DNA of 64,000 nucleotides from Bacteroidia bacterium (GTDB lineage Bacteria; Bacteroidota; Bacteroidia; Chitinophagales; Chitinophagaceae). Below are positions 49,495 through 60,818 of the stretch, piece by piece. Within the stretch, counting starts at the first letter, position 1, and each line of letters opens with the position of its first letter. The notes under the pieces are model-generated. The model made no database searches, was not told the origin of the DNA, and was given only the letters and a program-made list of their open reading frames with translations. A program made the translations under genes and the position numbers. The stretch covers positions 124,001-188,000 of the forward strand of contig JAUIBA010000004.1 in NCBI GenBank assembly GCA_030427635.1, given 5' to 3'.

Positions 49495-51825
49495 ATGAAA
49501 AGATTAGCACGCTATCTGTTACCCGCTTTTTTGATTCTTACGGCATCATTTAATGCACTAGCAACAACGCCAATAGAAGCTTTTGTAGCCAGGATGAAAG
49601 CAACAAGCCAGTTTGCACCGGTAAGCAACATATGGCAAACTGACAACAATTACGACTATGCTAAAATGCAGCAGTATGTGGAAGAAGGTCAGGCACTTAC
49701 AGTAAGCTATGATAACCTGGGCAGATTTATGCAGCAAAAAAACACTTCCTTCAGCCTAATATTACCTGACGGGGCTGGTAGCTCCTACACTATTGAACTG
49801 GCACGCTATGATTACTTCTCTAACGACTTTGAAGTACACACAAAAGGTGCTAATGGTGAAGATATAAGAGTGAACTATACTCCGGGGCTTTATTACAGTG
49901 GAATAGTAAAAGGATATCCGGGTTCGATTGCATCTTTCTCATTTTTCAAAAATGAAGTATATGGTATCTTCTCTATACCAAACGTGGGAAACTTTGTACT
50001 GGCTCCTAATACACTGGAGGGTAACTCTTACGACTACAATCCCAGCTATGTGCTATACAACGATGCCTTGCTGAAAATAAAACATCAGGCCCCCGGATGC
50101 GCTACAGATCAACTGCCTGAACTATTTGGTGATGAAAACAACTTTGCAGCCCATAAAACAACCACTTTCCTCAACAATAAAGTATATAATAATTGCACCT
50201 ATCTGCGTGTGTATGAAGTAGTAGATTATGACATGTACACACAAAAAGGTTCTAATGTCACTACAGCTACCAACTATGTTACCGCTTTATTCAATAATCA
50301 GGCTACTATATACCGCAATGAAGGTGTACCAATAGTGCTAAAACATCTGCAGATAAATACTGCAACAGATGAATATATGTCAATTACCAGTGCACAGTCT
50401 GTACGGTTTCTCCGCAAATTCGGCTGGGTTACTAAAAATGTCATGCACGGTTGTGATGTAGCGTTACTGCTATCTACCCGTTTTGGCACACTGGGAGGCA
50501 TTGCATGGGTAAAGGCTATATGCAAATCGTACTCCAACAGTGACTCCAGTGGCTCATATGGTTTTGCCAATGTAAACAATGTGGGTATCACCAACTTCCC
50601 CACATACAGCTGGAATGTGGAAGTACTGAGCCATGAAATGGGTCATATGGTGGGCTCTCCACACACACACAGATGCTGCTGGAACCCACCTGCGCGCAAC
50701 ACTGCTATAGATGGCTGCTATACTATAGAGGGTTCATGTCCGGTACCTTCGCCCGCACTTCCTGCCGGTGGCGGTACGATTATGAGTTACTGCCATCTTA
50801 CTTCTGTAAATATCAACTTTTCAAAGGGTTTCGGCCCTCAGCCCGGAGATACTATCAGAAGGTTTATACGCCAGCGCTTAGGCACTACATCCACGGCATT
50901 CCCTACCTGCGGAGAAAAATACAAACCTAATGTAACGCTACCCGTATCTAACCGCAGAATTGTAGCAAACAGAGAATGTACCGACATCAGCGGAACAGAT
51001 ACTACTACCTACTTCTGGTATGATAAAAATACTGCCGCGTATGAAGATGATACGCTGGTAATGGTCATGAAAAAGAATAGCAATTTCATCGGCACGCTGG
51101 ACTCTGCGGGCTTTAGTGTAGAGACCGGCACCTCGCCACTATATGGTTCAGGAAGAGCCGATACAATGGCATTCCCTCCCGGCACTGCTACAGCATCACC
51201 TATTGGGCTGGCTATGCGCCGGTACTGGAAAATAACCGCAACTGCTGTACCTGCATCACCGGTGACACTCATGCTACCCTTCACTGCTCAGGACACCACA
51301 GATATAGACGGCAGCGTACCTGGCCCTACAAGCGTCAATAATCTGAAACTCTACTGGGTAAATAACCCTACCAACCCCAGCCCTTATGCTGATAGCGTTT
51401 ACTTCACTACGGCTGCCAATGTAAAAGTATATACCAAAGCAGCTACACCATCGGCATCAGAATGGAGTCTTAGTAATGATGGCAGTACACTATTTGCTAC
51501 TATCAACACTACTAATCTGAAAGCAGGAGGATCTGCATTCTATAACAGTACACTTGTTTCTGTGAAGGATATAAATAGCATAGCCGGAAACATACGCATA
51601 TTCCCCAACCCTACCCGTAGTGCATGGTATATCTCTATGGAAAATGCCGGGAATAACCCAATGGATATACATATATACAGTGCTGATGGCAGGCAGATGT
51701 TGCAGCAACTGCTAACCCCAACAGCAACCAATATGATAGATGCAACCAAACTACCAGCAGGTATATACTACTACCGCATCATAAACGGTAATGAAGTGCT
51801 TACCGGTACACTGAGCCGAGAATAG
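49495..51825 (+). CDS. Secreted zinc metalloprotease with T9SS C-terminal sorting domain
   Basis: VLSHEMGHMVGSPHTH (HExxHxxGxxH) and IRIFPNPTRSAWYISMEN...LPAGIYYYRI type A sorting domain. Confidence 0.9.
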   Translation: MKRLARYLLPAFLILTASFNALATTPIEAFVARMKATSQFAPVSNIWQTDNNYDYAKMQQYVEEGQALTVSYDNLGRFMQQKNTSFSLILPDGAGSSYTIELARYDYFSNDFEVHTKGANGEDIRVNYTPGLYYSGIVKGYPGSIASFSFFKNEVYGIFSIPNVGNFVLAPNTLEGNSYDYNPSYVLYNDALLKIKHQAPGCATDQLPELFGDENNFAAHKTTTFLNNKVYNNCTYLRVYEVVDYDMYTQKGSNVTTATNYVTALFNNQATIYRNEGVPIVLKHLQINTATDEYMSITSAQSVRFLRKFGWVTKNVMHGCDVALLLSTRFGTLGGIAWVKAICKSYSNSDSSGSYGFANVNNVGITNFPTYSWNVEVLSHEMGHMVGSPHTHRCCWNPPARNTAIDGCYTIEGSCPVPSPALPAGGGTIMSYCHLTSVNINFSKGFGPQPGDTIRRFIRQRLGTTSTAFPTCGEKYKPNVTLPVSNRRIVANRECTDISGTDTTTYFWYDKNTAAYEDDTLVMVMKKNSNFIGTLDSAGFSVETGTSPLYGSGRADTMAFPPGTATASPIGLAMRRYWKITATAVPASPVTLMLPFTAQDTTDIDGSVPGPTSVNNLKLYWVNNPTNPSPYADSVYFTTAANVKVYTKAATPSASEWSLSNDGSTLFATINTTNLKAGGSAFYNSTLVSVKDINSIAGNIRIFPNPTRSAWYISMENAGNNPMDIHIYSADGRQMLQQLLTPTATNMIDATKLPAGIYYYRIINGNEVLTGTLSRE

Positions 51826-51849
51826 TACGACATACTCATCCAATATCTG

Positions 51850-51878
51850 AAAAGAGCGGGCTAAACACCCGCTCTTTT
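51850..51878. terminator. Bidirectional hairpin terminator
   Basis: AAAAGAGCGGG-CTAAACA-CCCGCTCTTTT. Confidence 0.85.
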
Positions 51879-51883
51879 ACTAT

Positions 51884-53620
51884 CTATCTGGAGAAATCCA
51901 TTTCAAACCGCGACTCATTACCATTTTCATCCTCTGCTTTAAACATCAGATGATGTTTTCCCCTCAGGCAGTGCTCATCAAACTCATAAAAAAATGAATT
52001 ACGATGCTGCTCAAAGCATACCCATACATCATCTATATAACCGCTGAACTTATGCACAGATGTCATAGCATCTTTTACCGTCAGCAATATGCGTCCTGTT
52101 TTACTAAGGCTTGCGCCATCCTTATGCAGAGTAGTTATTACCGGAGCCGTAGTATCCAGCGCCAGCCAGTAAGAGCCAAAGTTTCTTACTCTTGCTTTAT
52201 ACCATCCCTGATCAGACAATGATGCATCACGCCCGTCCTCGTCCTTACCATCACTATACATAAGCACCACCTTACTTTTAAGCTCAATGGGAATTGTTTT
52301 GTTAGGCTTCAGTTTAAGGTCAAAATAACTATGCACCGGCACATATGGATAGTGTACCTGAAAACGATCAGAGAGTGCGTCCGGTGCAGGCTGTGTCTTT
52401 ACATCCATACAAATATCATCATACAGATGCCCGCTACTCAATGTAAATGAGATAGCAGGCGCGCGATATTCATACAACTTGTCATAGGGCACTTTACTAT
52501 TACAATCATCCGGGGCTTCTACTGTAGTAGTATCCCCTCTCTGTGGGTCCAGTATCATAGATGCTTCCGATACATTGCCGTTATTATCTTCAATCTCTAC
52601 CCTAAGCTCATGAAATGTAGTATCACTCCCCAGCAACACACGTCCATCATCTTTATTCAACTCTGAATAAATGCTGCGCAGCTTGTTGCCCGGCAACCTA
52701 AAAAAACACTGAACCCATTTATGATTCTCCTCATGCATCTTATAGTCGGTATACGCATGCATGTAGCGCGATACACTATAGGAAATATTATCCAGCGTCA
52801 CTTCTGACTGTAATGCACCATCAATAAACAACCTTGCCTGATAAAAAGTAATAGTATTACTACTGCCATTCATGTAGTCATCTACGCTTACCCCTATTCC
52901 CGTCATACCTGAGGGCACCTGTACATTCTCTCCCTTTATTTTATAACTACTGTTGCTGGTACGTGCCGGTTTGTATTGACTCCCCTTTTTTACCATACTT
53001 ACTACCAGCTTTTCATCTTCATATACATTCCCGGTATAAAGGACAATATCATGAATTACAGGCGACACATCATCTGCTACCGTAAGGCCAAATAGCTGTG
53101 GGTTGAGCGGGTGCTCAGTTTCACTGTCCCTTATCTCAAAATGCAGATGTGGTGCAGATGACCCACCTGTATTGCCCGACCATGCTATCTGCTGCCCTTT
53201 CTTCACGGGAAACTGTGCCGGCGAGAGTGGCAGGTCCAGATCCCAACGACTGCGTTGATACTGCTGCTTGCGCAGGTACGTCTGCAGATATGGAGTAAAC
53301 TTATTAAGATGGGCATATACTGTAGTATACCCGTTAGGGTGTGTTATGTATATAGCATGACCAAAGCCTCCCTTTTCTGTCTTGATACGGGAAATGTATC
53401 CTTCAGCAGCAGCGTAAACCGGCAGGTTTTCTTTTCCCTGAGTTTTGATATCAAGCCCACTGTGAAAATGCCCGGAACGACACTCACCGAAGTTGCCTGC
53501 CAGCAGAATAGGAATATTCAGCGGATTCCGGAAATAGTTGCGCGGATATTCTTTTTTACCGGTTTGCGCCATACCGGCAAATGGTAGCAGTGCTGCTACC
53601 AGACATATAGTTCGCCGCAT
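51884..53620 (-). CDS. M23 family metallopeptidase
   Basis: FHSGLDIKTQGKENLPVYAAAEGYISRI, SAPHLHFEIRD. Confidence 0.9.
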   Translation of the reverse strand: MRRTICLVAALLPFAGMAQTGKKEYPRNYFRNPLNIPILLAGNFGECRSGHFHSGLDIKTQGKENLPVYAAAEGYISRIKTEKGGFGHAIYITHPNGYTTVYAHLNKFTPYLQTYLRKQQYQRSRWDLDLPLSPAQFPVKKGQQIAWSGNTGGSSAPHLHFEIRDSETEHPLNPQLFGLTVADDVSPVIHDIVLYTGNVYEDEKLVVSMVKKGSQYKPARTSNSSYKIKGENVQVPSGMTGIGVSVDDYMNGSSNTITFYQARLFIDGALQSEVTLDNISYSVSRYMHAYTDYKMHEENHKWVQCFFRLPGNKLRSIYSELNKDDGRVLLGSDTTFHELRVEIEDNNGNVSEASMILDPQRGDTTTVEAPDDCNSKVPYDKLYEYRAPAISFTLSSGHLYDDICMDVKTQPAPDALSDRFQVHYPYVPVHSYFDLKLKPNKTIPIELKSKVVLMYSDGKDEDGRDASLSDQGWYKARVRNFGSYWLALDTTAPVITTLHKDGASLSKTGRILLTVKDAMTSVHKFSGYIDDVWVCFEQHRNSFFYEFDEHCLRGKHHLMFKAEDENGNESRFEMDFSR

Positions 53621-53689
53621 TATAATAGTATTTTCCTGCCTTGTAAAACGTGTACTAAGGTACGTATTATTTCAGGGGTATGCCTTTCA

Positions 53690-54790
53690 TCAGGCTAGAG
53701 CATCGGGGAAGGTAACCTTCATACGCACTGCCAGTGCTGCCAGGTCTTCTGCCACTGATGCTACCAGCGGTATACCTTCAGTTTTTCTTACAGCCTCCGT
53801 TTCCCGCTCAGGGTCACCGGGTATCAGCACTCTGTCATGCCCGGGTGCGGGCTGTGCATTTCTGAACCTGCCTATCCAGTTGTCCATGTGTTCCAGAAAC
53901 TCATCTGCAGGCCTGAATGCATCAATACGCATTGCTCCGAAAAAATGTCCCAGTCCTTTACCTGGCATATTTTCCGGCATAGGAACATATGCCGGAAATG
54001 GCGGAGCCCATGGGCCATACCCTGCCCCACTGAATACTGCCGAAAAAATATCTACTATACTACCCAGTGCGTAACCTTTATGGCTGCCATGCTCCCTGTC
54101 ACTACCCAGCGGCAGCAATGCACCTTGCTTTTTCAAAGCATTGGCATCTGTAGTTGCCTCACCTTCCTGTGTTTGTACCCAGCCCAGCGGAGCATCCGCA
54201 TTTTTGCGCTGCAATATCTCCAGCTTACCATTTGCAGCTGTAGTAGTAGCAAAATCTGCTACAAACGGAGGCTGCTTACCTGCCGGTATGGCTACTGCTA
54301 TGGGATTTGTACCCAGCATACGCTCTATGGAATAAGTAGGTGCTACCAGTGCACTGGCATTGGTCATAGCAATACCAGTCATATTGTGCCTTAGCGCCAT
54401 CATGGCATGGTAGCCCGCTATACCAAAATGATTACTGTTGCGCACACTCACCCACCCTGATCCTGCAATACCGGCTTTACTGACTGCCACATTCATAGCC
54501 CATGGCGCTACCACCAGACCAAGACCTGCATCACCATCTACCACTGCAGTGGAGGGGGTTTCATGAACCACTTTTATATCCGGACGGGGGTTAATACGTC
54601 CAGCTTCCCACAGGCGTACATATCCTGACAGCCTGGCTACACCATGGCTATCTATCCCCCGCATATCTGCTGCTACCAGTACCTGTGCGGCCAGCTCAGC
54701 ATCGGCCACACTGCAGCCCATGGCCAGAAACACATCGGCAGAAAGCCGGAATAAACTATCGTAAGAATAAAGATGGTCCATAACTGTCAA
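53690..54790 (-). CDS. Ldh family (malate/L-lactate dehydrogenase type) oxidoreductase
   Basis: DMRGIDSHGVARLSGYV, NSNHFGIAGYHAMMA, GSHKGYALGSIVDIFSAVFSGA. Confidence 0.92.
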   Translation of the reverse strand: MTVMDHLYSYDSLFRLSADVFLAMGCSVADAELAAQVLVAADMRGIDSHGVARLSGYVRLWEAGRINPRPDIKVVHETPSTAVVDGDAGLGLVVAPWAMNVAVSKAGIAGSGWVSVRNSNHFGIAGYHAMMALRHNMTGIAMTNASALVAPTYSIERMLGTNPIAVAIPAGKQPPFVADFATTTAANGKLEILQRKNADAPLGWVQTQEGEATTDANALKKQGALLPLGSDREHGSHKGYALGSIVDIFSAVFSGAGYGPWAPPFPAYVPMPENMPGKGLGHFFGAMRIDAFRPADEFLEHMDNWIGRFRNAQPAPGHDRVLIPGDPERETEAVRKTEGIPLVASVAEDLAALAVRMKVTFPDALA

Positions 54791-54832
54791 TTCAGAAACG
54801 GTGAGGATAATACAACCTGATAAGGCTGAGTC

Positions 54833-56356
54833 TTAATTGTTGTTCTTCCGCACATAAGCAAGCATTTCTTCTATGTACTTACGCTCATTGCTCAGACGTG
54901 GTACTTTGTGCTGCCCACCCAGCTTACCTTTATCTTTCAGCCACTGTATAAATCCACCAGCGGGCATTTCATGTACTATTGGCATGCGCAAGGCCATGTC
55001 TTTATGACGCTTGGCTTCATAATCAGAATTTATTGCCTGAAGCGATTTATCAAGAAGTGTAGTAAATGTTTCTATAGGCACAGGCAAATGCTCGAACTCT
55101 ATAATCCATTCATGAGCACCACAGCTTTCCCCTGTCATATAAACAGGCGCTGCCGAGTAATCTACTACTACTGCTCCCGTCTCGGCACATGCTGCTGCTA
55201 TGGCATTATCGGCATTATCCACAATCACTTCCTCACCAAATGCATTAATGTAATGCTTCAATCTGCCCGTAACCTTTATACGGAATGGCTTTAGTGAAGT
55301 AAACTGTATGGTATCACCCACCACATAGCGCCACAGGCCACCATTAGTACTTATAACCAGTGCATAATTCTTATACAGCTCCACCTCTTTCAGTGACAGT
55401 GTACGGGGGCTCTCTTTACCATACTCCTCCACCGGCATGAACTCATAAAATATGCCATGATTCAGAAACAGCAACATGCCTTCCTCATCCTCTCTGTCCT
55501 GTGCAGCAAAGAAGCCTTCTGATGCATTGTAGGTTTCCCTGTAATACATGCGTGGCGATGGTATCAACTGTTCAAACTGGCGGCGGTATGGTGTAAAGTT
55601 GACTCCCCCATGTATATACAGCTCCAGATTTGGCCATATATCCAGAAGGTTGTTCTTACCTGTTATTTCAAATATGCGTTTTATCAATACTACTGTCCAT
55701 GTAGGCACACCAGCTATATAGGTAACATTCTCACGAATAGTACTATGTGCCATCCGCTCTATCTTCTCCTCCCACTCCGTCATCAGTGCTATGGACAGCT
55801 CCGGCAAGCGGAATAACTGCCCTGCAAACGGCATATTCTGCAACATAACTGCGGAAAGATCACCGAAAAAAGAAGCAGCATTTAACTGATTTATCTGATG
55901 ACTACCTCCCAGTATCAGACATTTGCCTGATGTTACATTATTTCCCGGACTATGGCGCAGATATAAAGCAAGCACATCCTTGCTACCTCTGAAATGATTA
56001 TCGTCCAGAGACTCTTTACTTACCGGTATGAACTTACTCTTATCGCTGGTAGTACCGCTGGATTTTGCAAACCATGTTATAGGAGACGGCCACAATATAT
56101 TCTGATTCCCTTCCAGTATGCGCTGTATGTAAGGCTTCAGGGTTTCATAATCGTTTACAGGTACACGCTTTCTAAAGTCGGCAATATTATCAATATCCTC
56201 AAAGCGGTACTTCTTCCCATATTCTGTAAACTGTGCAGAACCTACCAGTTCATTAAAGACCTGCTGTTGTGTATCTATGGGGTTATGCATAAAGTTATCG
56301 ATTGCGCCCTGGCGCAATCTGATATAACCCCTGAATGCAGGACTGATAATGCTCAT
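54833..56356 (-). CDS. GH3 auxin-responsive promoter family (acyl-adenylate-forming-like) protein
   Basis: WFAKSSGTTSDKSKFIPVS, YRETYNASEGFFAAQDR, LWRYVVGDTIQFTS. Confidence 0.92.
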   Translation of the reverse strand: MSIISPAFRGYIRLRQGAIDNFMHNPIDTQQQVFNELVGSAQFTEYGKKYRFEDIDNIADFRKRVPVNDYETLKPYIQRILEGNQNILWPSPITWFAKSSGTTSDKSKFIPVSKESLDDNHFRGSKDVLALYLRHSPGNNVTSGKCLILGGSHQINQLNAASFFGDLSAVMLQNMPFAGQLFRLPELSIALMTEWEEKIERMAHSTIRENVTYIAGVPTWTVVLIKRIFEITGKNNLLDIWPNLELYIHGGVNFTPYRRQFEQLIPSPRMYYRETYNASEGFFAAQDREDEEGMLLFLNHGIFYEFMPVEEYGKESPRTLSLKEVELYKNYALVISTNGGLWRYVVGDTIQFTSLKPFRIKVTGRLKHYINAFGEEVIVDNADNAIAAACAETGAVVVDYSAAPVYMTGESCGAHEWIIEFEHLPVPIETFTTLLDKSLQAINSDYEAKRHKDMALRMPIVHEMPAGGFIQWLKDKGKLGGQHKVPRLSNERKYIEEMLAYVRKNNN

Positions 56357-56418
56357 TCTTTGTTTTTGTTTTTACTTTCCGGCTCTTCTTCCTATATAAT
56401 ACCTACAGATATTATCTC

Positions 56419-57180
56419 CTATCTATTTTCCTCTGCTGCTTTCTTTAAGTAGTCTTTTCTCCGTAGCTCAAAATTCTGTCCCAGATATACCTTACGCACC
56501 TGCTCATCAGCTGCAAGGTCCTCTGCTACCCCTGCCTTGAGTATCTTTCCTTCAAACAACAGATATGCCCTGTCTGTAATTGAAAGTGTCTCCTGTACAT
56601 TGTGATCTGTAATGAGGATACCAATATTCTTATATTTTAAAGTAGCTACAATACTCTGTATATCCTCTACGGCTATAGGGTCTATACCTGCAAATGGCTC
56701 ATCCAGCAATATAAAGCTGGGATTTACAGCCAGCGCTCTGGCTATCTCTGTTCGCCTCTTCTCGCCACCACTCAATACATCTCCGGGACTCTTTCGCACA
56801 TGCTGCAGACGGAACTCGTCCAGCAGGTCTTCCAGCTTTTTGCGCTGCTCGCCACGGGTGAGCTTTGTCATCTCCAGCACTGAGGATATATTATCAGCTA
56901 CCGATAATTTACGAAATATTGATGTTTCCTGAGGAAGATAACCAATACCCATCTTTGCCCGCTTATACATGGGCAGCTGGGTTATATCCTGCCCATCCAT
57001 GTAAACGCTTCCCAAATCTGGTTTTACAAGCCCCACAACCATGTAAAACGACGTGGTTTTGCCAGCACCATTAGGACCCAGCAGCCCCACTATTTCGCCC
57101 TGGCTTACCTCAAACGATACGTTATTAACAACGGTTCGCTTGCCGTACTGTTTTACAAGACCTTGTGTATGTATTTTCAA
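56419..57180 (-). CDS. lptB: LPS export ABC transporter ATP-binding protein
   Basis: [47 protein letters not shown]. Confidence 0.95.
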   Translation of the reverse strand: MKIHTQGLVKQYGKRTVVNNVSFEVSQGEIVGLLGPNGAGKTTSFYMVVGLVKPDLGSVYMDGQDITQLPMYKRAKMGIGYLPQETSIFRKLSVADNISSVLEMTKLTRGEQRKKLEDLLDEFRLQHVRKSPGDVLSGGEKRRTEIARALAVNPSFILLDEPFAGIDPIAVEDIQSIVATLKYKNIGILITDHNVQETLSITDRAYLLFEGKILKAGVAEDLAADEQVRKVYLGQNFELRRKDYLKKAAEENR

Positions 57181-57281
57181 CTCAGGTATTTTGGTGGCAA
57201 AAATAACAAAACGGCAGGTAGTTGCAGACTACAGGAGTAGCAATAACGTTAAATCCGTCTCAAAATCGCAACAACATACAC

Positions 57282-58208
57282 TTAATTGTCAGCATATGTC
57301 TTGGGTACTTTGGGGTCTGTAATGATGATGTAATCACCATTTCTTTCATGAGTATCCATGTCCACATCCGGGAATGATGCTTCAGACCCTGAAGAAATAA
57401 CCAGGACTTTAAGCTTATCGTTATAGTTAGCCAGCTGCTCTACTACAGCAAAGCGGCCATCACTGTGAAAACGTCCGTTTACATGTACTATTTTCTTGTC
57501 CCTGTTAGCTTTCTTTTTCAGGTATTCTGTAATAGAATAAGCCATTGTAGCATCCCATGTAGATTGTGCCAGTACCAGATTAAACGCGCCACCCATCATT
57601 GGTGGTGGTGCATGTTTAGTCGTATCATCGTCGCCATCGTCATGGGTAACCCCCAGCAGCTTATCCCGGTACTCACCTTTTGCGGTATCAAATGGTATAG
57701 GCGCCACGTAAGGTCTGGATTCATCAGGTAATATATTCAGTGCCCGGAATCCCATACGGCCTGCGAGATTGGCATAACGTGCGGGTGCATTGGCACAGAT
57801 AACGTCCAGCTGTTTTTTACGGGCAAAGGTTACCATAGGCTTGTAATCTCTGTAATTACTCCATGCCCGTGCATCTTTTTTGAAGTGTTTTTCCCGTATA
57901 TACCCCTGCAGATACTCATTCATTACAGGCTGCACATCACGGTCAAACATTTCCAATGATAATGCCAGATCATTGCCGAACTTCAGATGCATGAGTTCCA
58001 GCAGCGATGCTTCCAGAAAATGGCCTACACTATCATTATGCTCCTCTCCGAATATCACTATATCATAGTTCTCCATATCTGACACTACATCTTTCAGGGT
58101 CACTTTCTTCCCTGTTTTGGATGAGTAGATGCGGTAATTCGTTTCATTAAGCTTCTGCGCATGTACCATGGCAGGAAACAACATCAATGCTATCAATAGC
58201 TTTTTCAT
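57282..58208 (-). CDS. ChaN-like haem-binding uptake family protein
   Basis: DIVIFGEEHNDSVGHFLEASLLELMH...LALSLEMFDRDVQPVMNEYLQG. Confidence 0.87.
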   Translation of the reverse strand: MKKLLIALMLFPAMVHAQKLNETNYRIYSSKTGKKVTLKDVVSDMENYDIVIFGEEHNDSVGHFLEASLLELMHLKFGNDLALSLEMFDRDVQPVMNEYLQGYIREKHFKKDARAWSNYRDYKPMVTFARKKQLDVICANAPARYANLAGRMGFRALNILPDESRPYVAPIPFDTAKGEYRDKLLGVTHDDGDDDTTKHAPPPMMGGAFNLVLAQSTWDATMAYSITEYLKKKANRDKKIVHVNGRFHSDGRFAVVEQLANYNDKLKVLVISSGSEASFPDVDMDTHERNGDYIIITDPKVPKTYADN

Positions 58209-58210
58209 AT

Positions 58211-58894
58211 TCAGAAATGGATTTTATTCAGCTCTTTAAGTAAGTTCTTTATTTCATCTTCACTGGCGGTATACCCGTCAGTAGTATTAAGTATTGCCGA
58301 GCTGTGAAACTCACCTGCCCCCGTTGCCCGTGCAATAGCTGCGATATTGGAGGAGCGCACACCTCCTCCCGGCATAATTGTTATCTTCCCCCTTGCCTGT
58401 GTAACGAGGGTTTTCAGTAATTCCGCGCCCTCCAATGCACTGCGTTTCAGCCCTGAGGTCAGCACGCGGGTATATCCTGCATCTATCAGTAAATCCAGTG
58501 CTGCTGAAGCATCAGGCACACCATCAAACACCTTATGACATGTTACCTGCATAGGGTAAGCCCATTCTGCAAAACGCCTCATTTTGTCCGCATCAAGACT
58601 ACCATCCTGCTGCGCAGCCCCTACTACTATACCCGTACACCCCATCTCTCTGCACTGTAGTATATCACGCCGGCATATTTCCATCTCATCACTATCATAA
58701 ACAAAATCACCGCCCCGGGGCCTTATCATTACAGATACCGGAATACTTACTACTTCCTGTACATAATTGATGATGCCAAAGCCGGGCGTTACACCGCCCT
58801 GCACAGGGTCAGAACACAGTTCTATACGGCCTGCACCTGTACTGGCAGCACGTATGCATGACTGAATATTATATGCACAAATTTCGAGTAACAT
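58211..58894 (-). CDS. cutC: CutC family protein
   Basis: LEICAYNIQSCIRAASTGAGRIELCSDPVQGGVTPGFG, SVMIRPRGGDFVYD. Confidence 0.94.
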   Translation of the reverse strand: MLLEICAYNIQSCIRAASTGAGRIELCSDPVQGGVTPGFGIINYVQEVVSIPVSVMIRPRGGDFVYDSDEMEICRRDILQCREMGCTGIVVGAAQQDGSLDADKMRRFAEWAYPMQVTCHKVFDGVPDASAALDLLIDAGYTRVLTSGLKRSALEGAELLKTLVTQARGKITIMPGGGVRSSNIAAIARATGAGEFHSSAILNTTDGYTASEDEIKNLLKELNKIHF

Positions 58895-58946
58895 ATATCC
58901 GGTTCAGTAAAGTTAACATCCGGCACGGCAAATACAAATCTGAAAA

Positions 58947-60761
58947 TCAGCGCTCTCCTTCCTGATGAAAATATTGCCATACAACGGCAGCTTTGGAAGC
59001 TCCAATCACTCTTGTTAATTCCCGTTCGGTAAGTGTTTTAATATTCTTTACCGAGCGGAACTCTTTCAGCAATTCAGTGGCTGTCTTCTCACCTATACCC
59101 GGTATTGTTTCCAGCTCATTCTTAATGGTCCCCTTACTACGTGTCTGCCGGTGAAAGGTAATACCAAAGCGATGCACCTCATCCCTTATACGCCTTACCA
59201 GCAAATGTGCCGGGCTATCAAATGGCAGCTGTATAGGGTCTGTGTCTCCCGGAAAGAATATGGACTCCTCCCTCTTTGCCAACCCTACCAGTGCCATACG
59301 TCCTGTAAGTCCCAGTTTTTCTATACTTTCCAGCGCTGCCCCCAACTGCCCCTTTCCACCATCTATTATCACCAGTTGTGGTAATTGTTTTTTCTCATCA
59401 GTGAGCCTCTTATATCTGCGGTATACCACTTCACTCATTGAGGCAAAGTCATTGATACCTTCTACTGTTTTTATATGGTAATGCCTGTAATCCTTATTGG
59501 ACGGCTGCCCATCTCTGAAACATACCATTGCAGCCACCGGAAAAGCACCCTGAAAGTTTGAGTTATCAAAACACTCTATATGCACGGGCAGGTCTGGCAG
59601 CTGCAATGAATCCTGCAGTTCCTCCAGTACCGCTATATAATCATCCCTTGTCTTTTCTGCCAGCAGCAATGTTTTCTTCTTACGGATATCGTCCCGGAAA
59701 ATTTCTGCATTCCTGCGGCTCATTTCCAGTAGCTTCAGTTTATCGCCGGCTTTAGGTACAGTTACTTTCACATCAGGCTCCGCTACATCTACCTCTATAG
59801 GTACAATTACTTCCTTAGCATTGCTGTGAAAGGTATTGCGCATATCATCCATCACCAGAGATAATATATCCTCTTCCGGCTCGTCCAGCACTTTTTCTGC
59901 CACTATTGTTTTTACATGTATAATAGCGCCTGCGGCTACCATCATATAGTTCACATAGTAGTTTTCTCCATCGTCTATTATTGTACCCACATCTGCATTC
60001 TGCATTCTGGGATTCACAACCACCGATCTGCTGCTGTAGCCCTGCAGCCACTCTATTTTATGCTTCAGTATCTGTGCCTTCTCAAATTCCAGTGCGGCGG
60101 CATGTTCTGCCATTTCCTGTTTCAGGTGGCGCACTACTTCTCCTGTATTCCCTCTCAATATATGCCGTACATGCTGCAGCCCGTTATCATACTCGTCTTT
60201 TGTCTGTAATCCTTCACACGGGCCCTTACAGTTTCCGAGATGATATTCCAGACATACCCTGTACTTTCCTCTGGCTATATTGGCAGCAGAAAGATTCAGG
60301 TTACAGGTACGCAGCGGTACACTCTGCTTAACCATTTCCAGCAGTTCCCGCACCTGCAGCACACCGGTAAATGGTCCCAGATATTCAGAGCCATCCCTTA
60401 TGAGTCGACGTGTTAGGAATACCCTGGGAAACGGCTCATTCTTAATTACTATATAAGGGTAAGTTTTATCGTCTTTGAGTGCAATGTTGAACCGGGGCTG
60501 ATGATGTTTTATCAGTGAATTTTCCAGCAGAAATGCATCTCTTTCCGTATCAGTTACCGTAAAGTCTATGCTATGTATAAGCAGCACCAGCTTTCTGGTC
60601 TTCAGATTATCTACAGTCTTGTTGAAGTAAGACGATACTCTCTTCCTCAGATTTTTTGCCTTACCTACATACAGCAACTCATTATGCTCATCATAGTACT
60701 TGTAGCAGCCCGGCTTTCCCGGTATGGAAGAAGCTATATCACTAAACTGTTCCTTTGTCAT
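58947..60761 (-). CDS. uvrC: Excinuclease ABC subunit C
   Basis: GIY-YIG N-terminus (PGCYKYYDEHNELLYVGKAKNLRKRVSSYF), ECFDNSNFQGAFPVAAMVCF, C-terminal HhH. Confidence 0.96.
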   Translation of the reverse strand: MTKEQFSDIASSIPGKPGCYKYYDEHNELLYVGKAKNLRKRVSSYFNKTVDNLKTRKLVLLIHSIDFTVTDTERDAFLLENSLIKHHQPRFNIALKDDKTYPYIVIKNEPFPRVFLTRRLIRDGSEYLGPFTGVLQVRELLEMVKQSVPLRTCNLNLSAANIARGKYRVCLEYHLGNCKGPCEGLQTKDEYDNGLQHVRHILRGNTGEVVRHLKQEMAEHAAALEFEKAQILKHKIEWLQGYSSRSVVVNPRMQNADVGTIIDDGENYYVNYMMVAAGAIIHVKTIVAEKVLDEPEEDILSLVMDDMRNTFHSNAKEVIVPIEVDVAEPDVKVTVPKAGDKLKLLEMSRRNAEIFRDDIRKKKTLLLAEKTRDDYIAVLEELQDSLQLPDLPVHIECFDNSNFQGAFPVAAMVCFRDGQPSNKDYRHYHIKTVEGINDFASMSEVVYRRYKRLTDEKKQLPQLVIIDGGKGQLGAALESIEKLGLTGRMALVGLAKREESIFFPGDTDPIQLPFDSPAHLLVRRIRDEVHRFGITFHRQTRSKGTIKNELETIPGIGEKTATELLKEFRSVKNIKTLTERELTRVIGASKAAVVWQYFHQEGER

Positions 60762-60818
60762 TTCTTTCCCTGTTCACCCGGTGCGGGCCATAATAAAGCA
60801 CTTTATGCCTGGCACCAC

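Noticed and set aside
58947-60761. GIY-YIG domain in uvrC considered as part of the GIY-YIG module theme
   Set aside because: It is the normal N-terminal domain of UvrC and unrelated to the tRNA-linked stand-alone nuclease.
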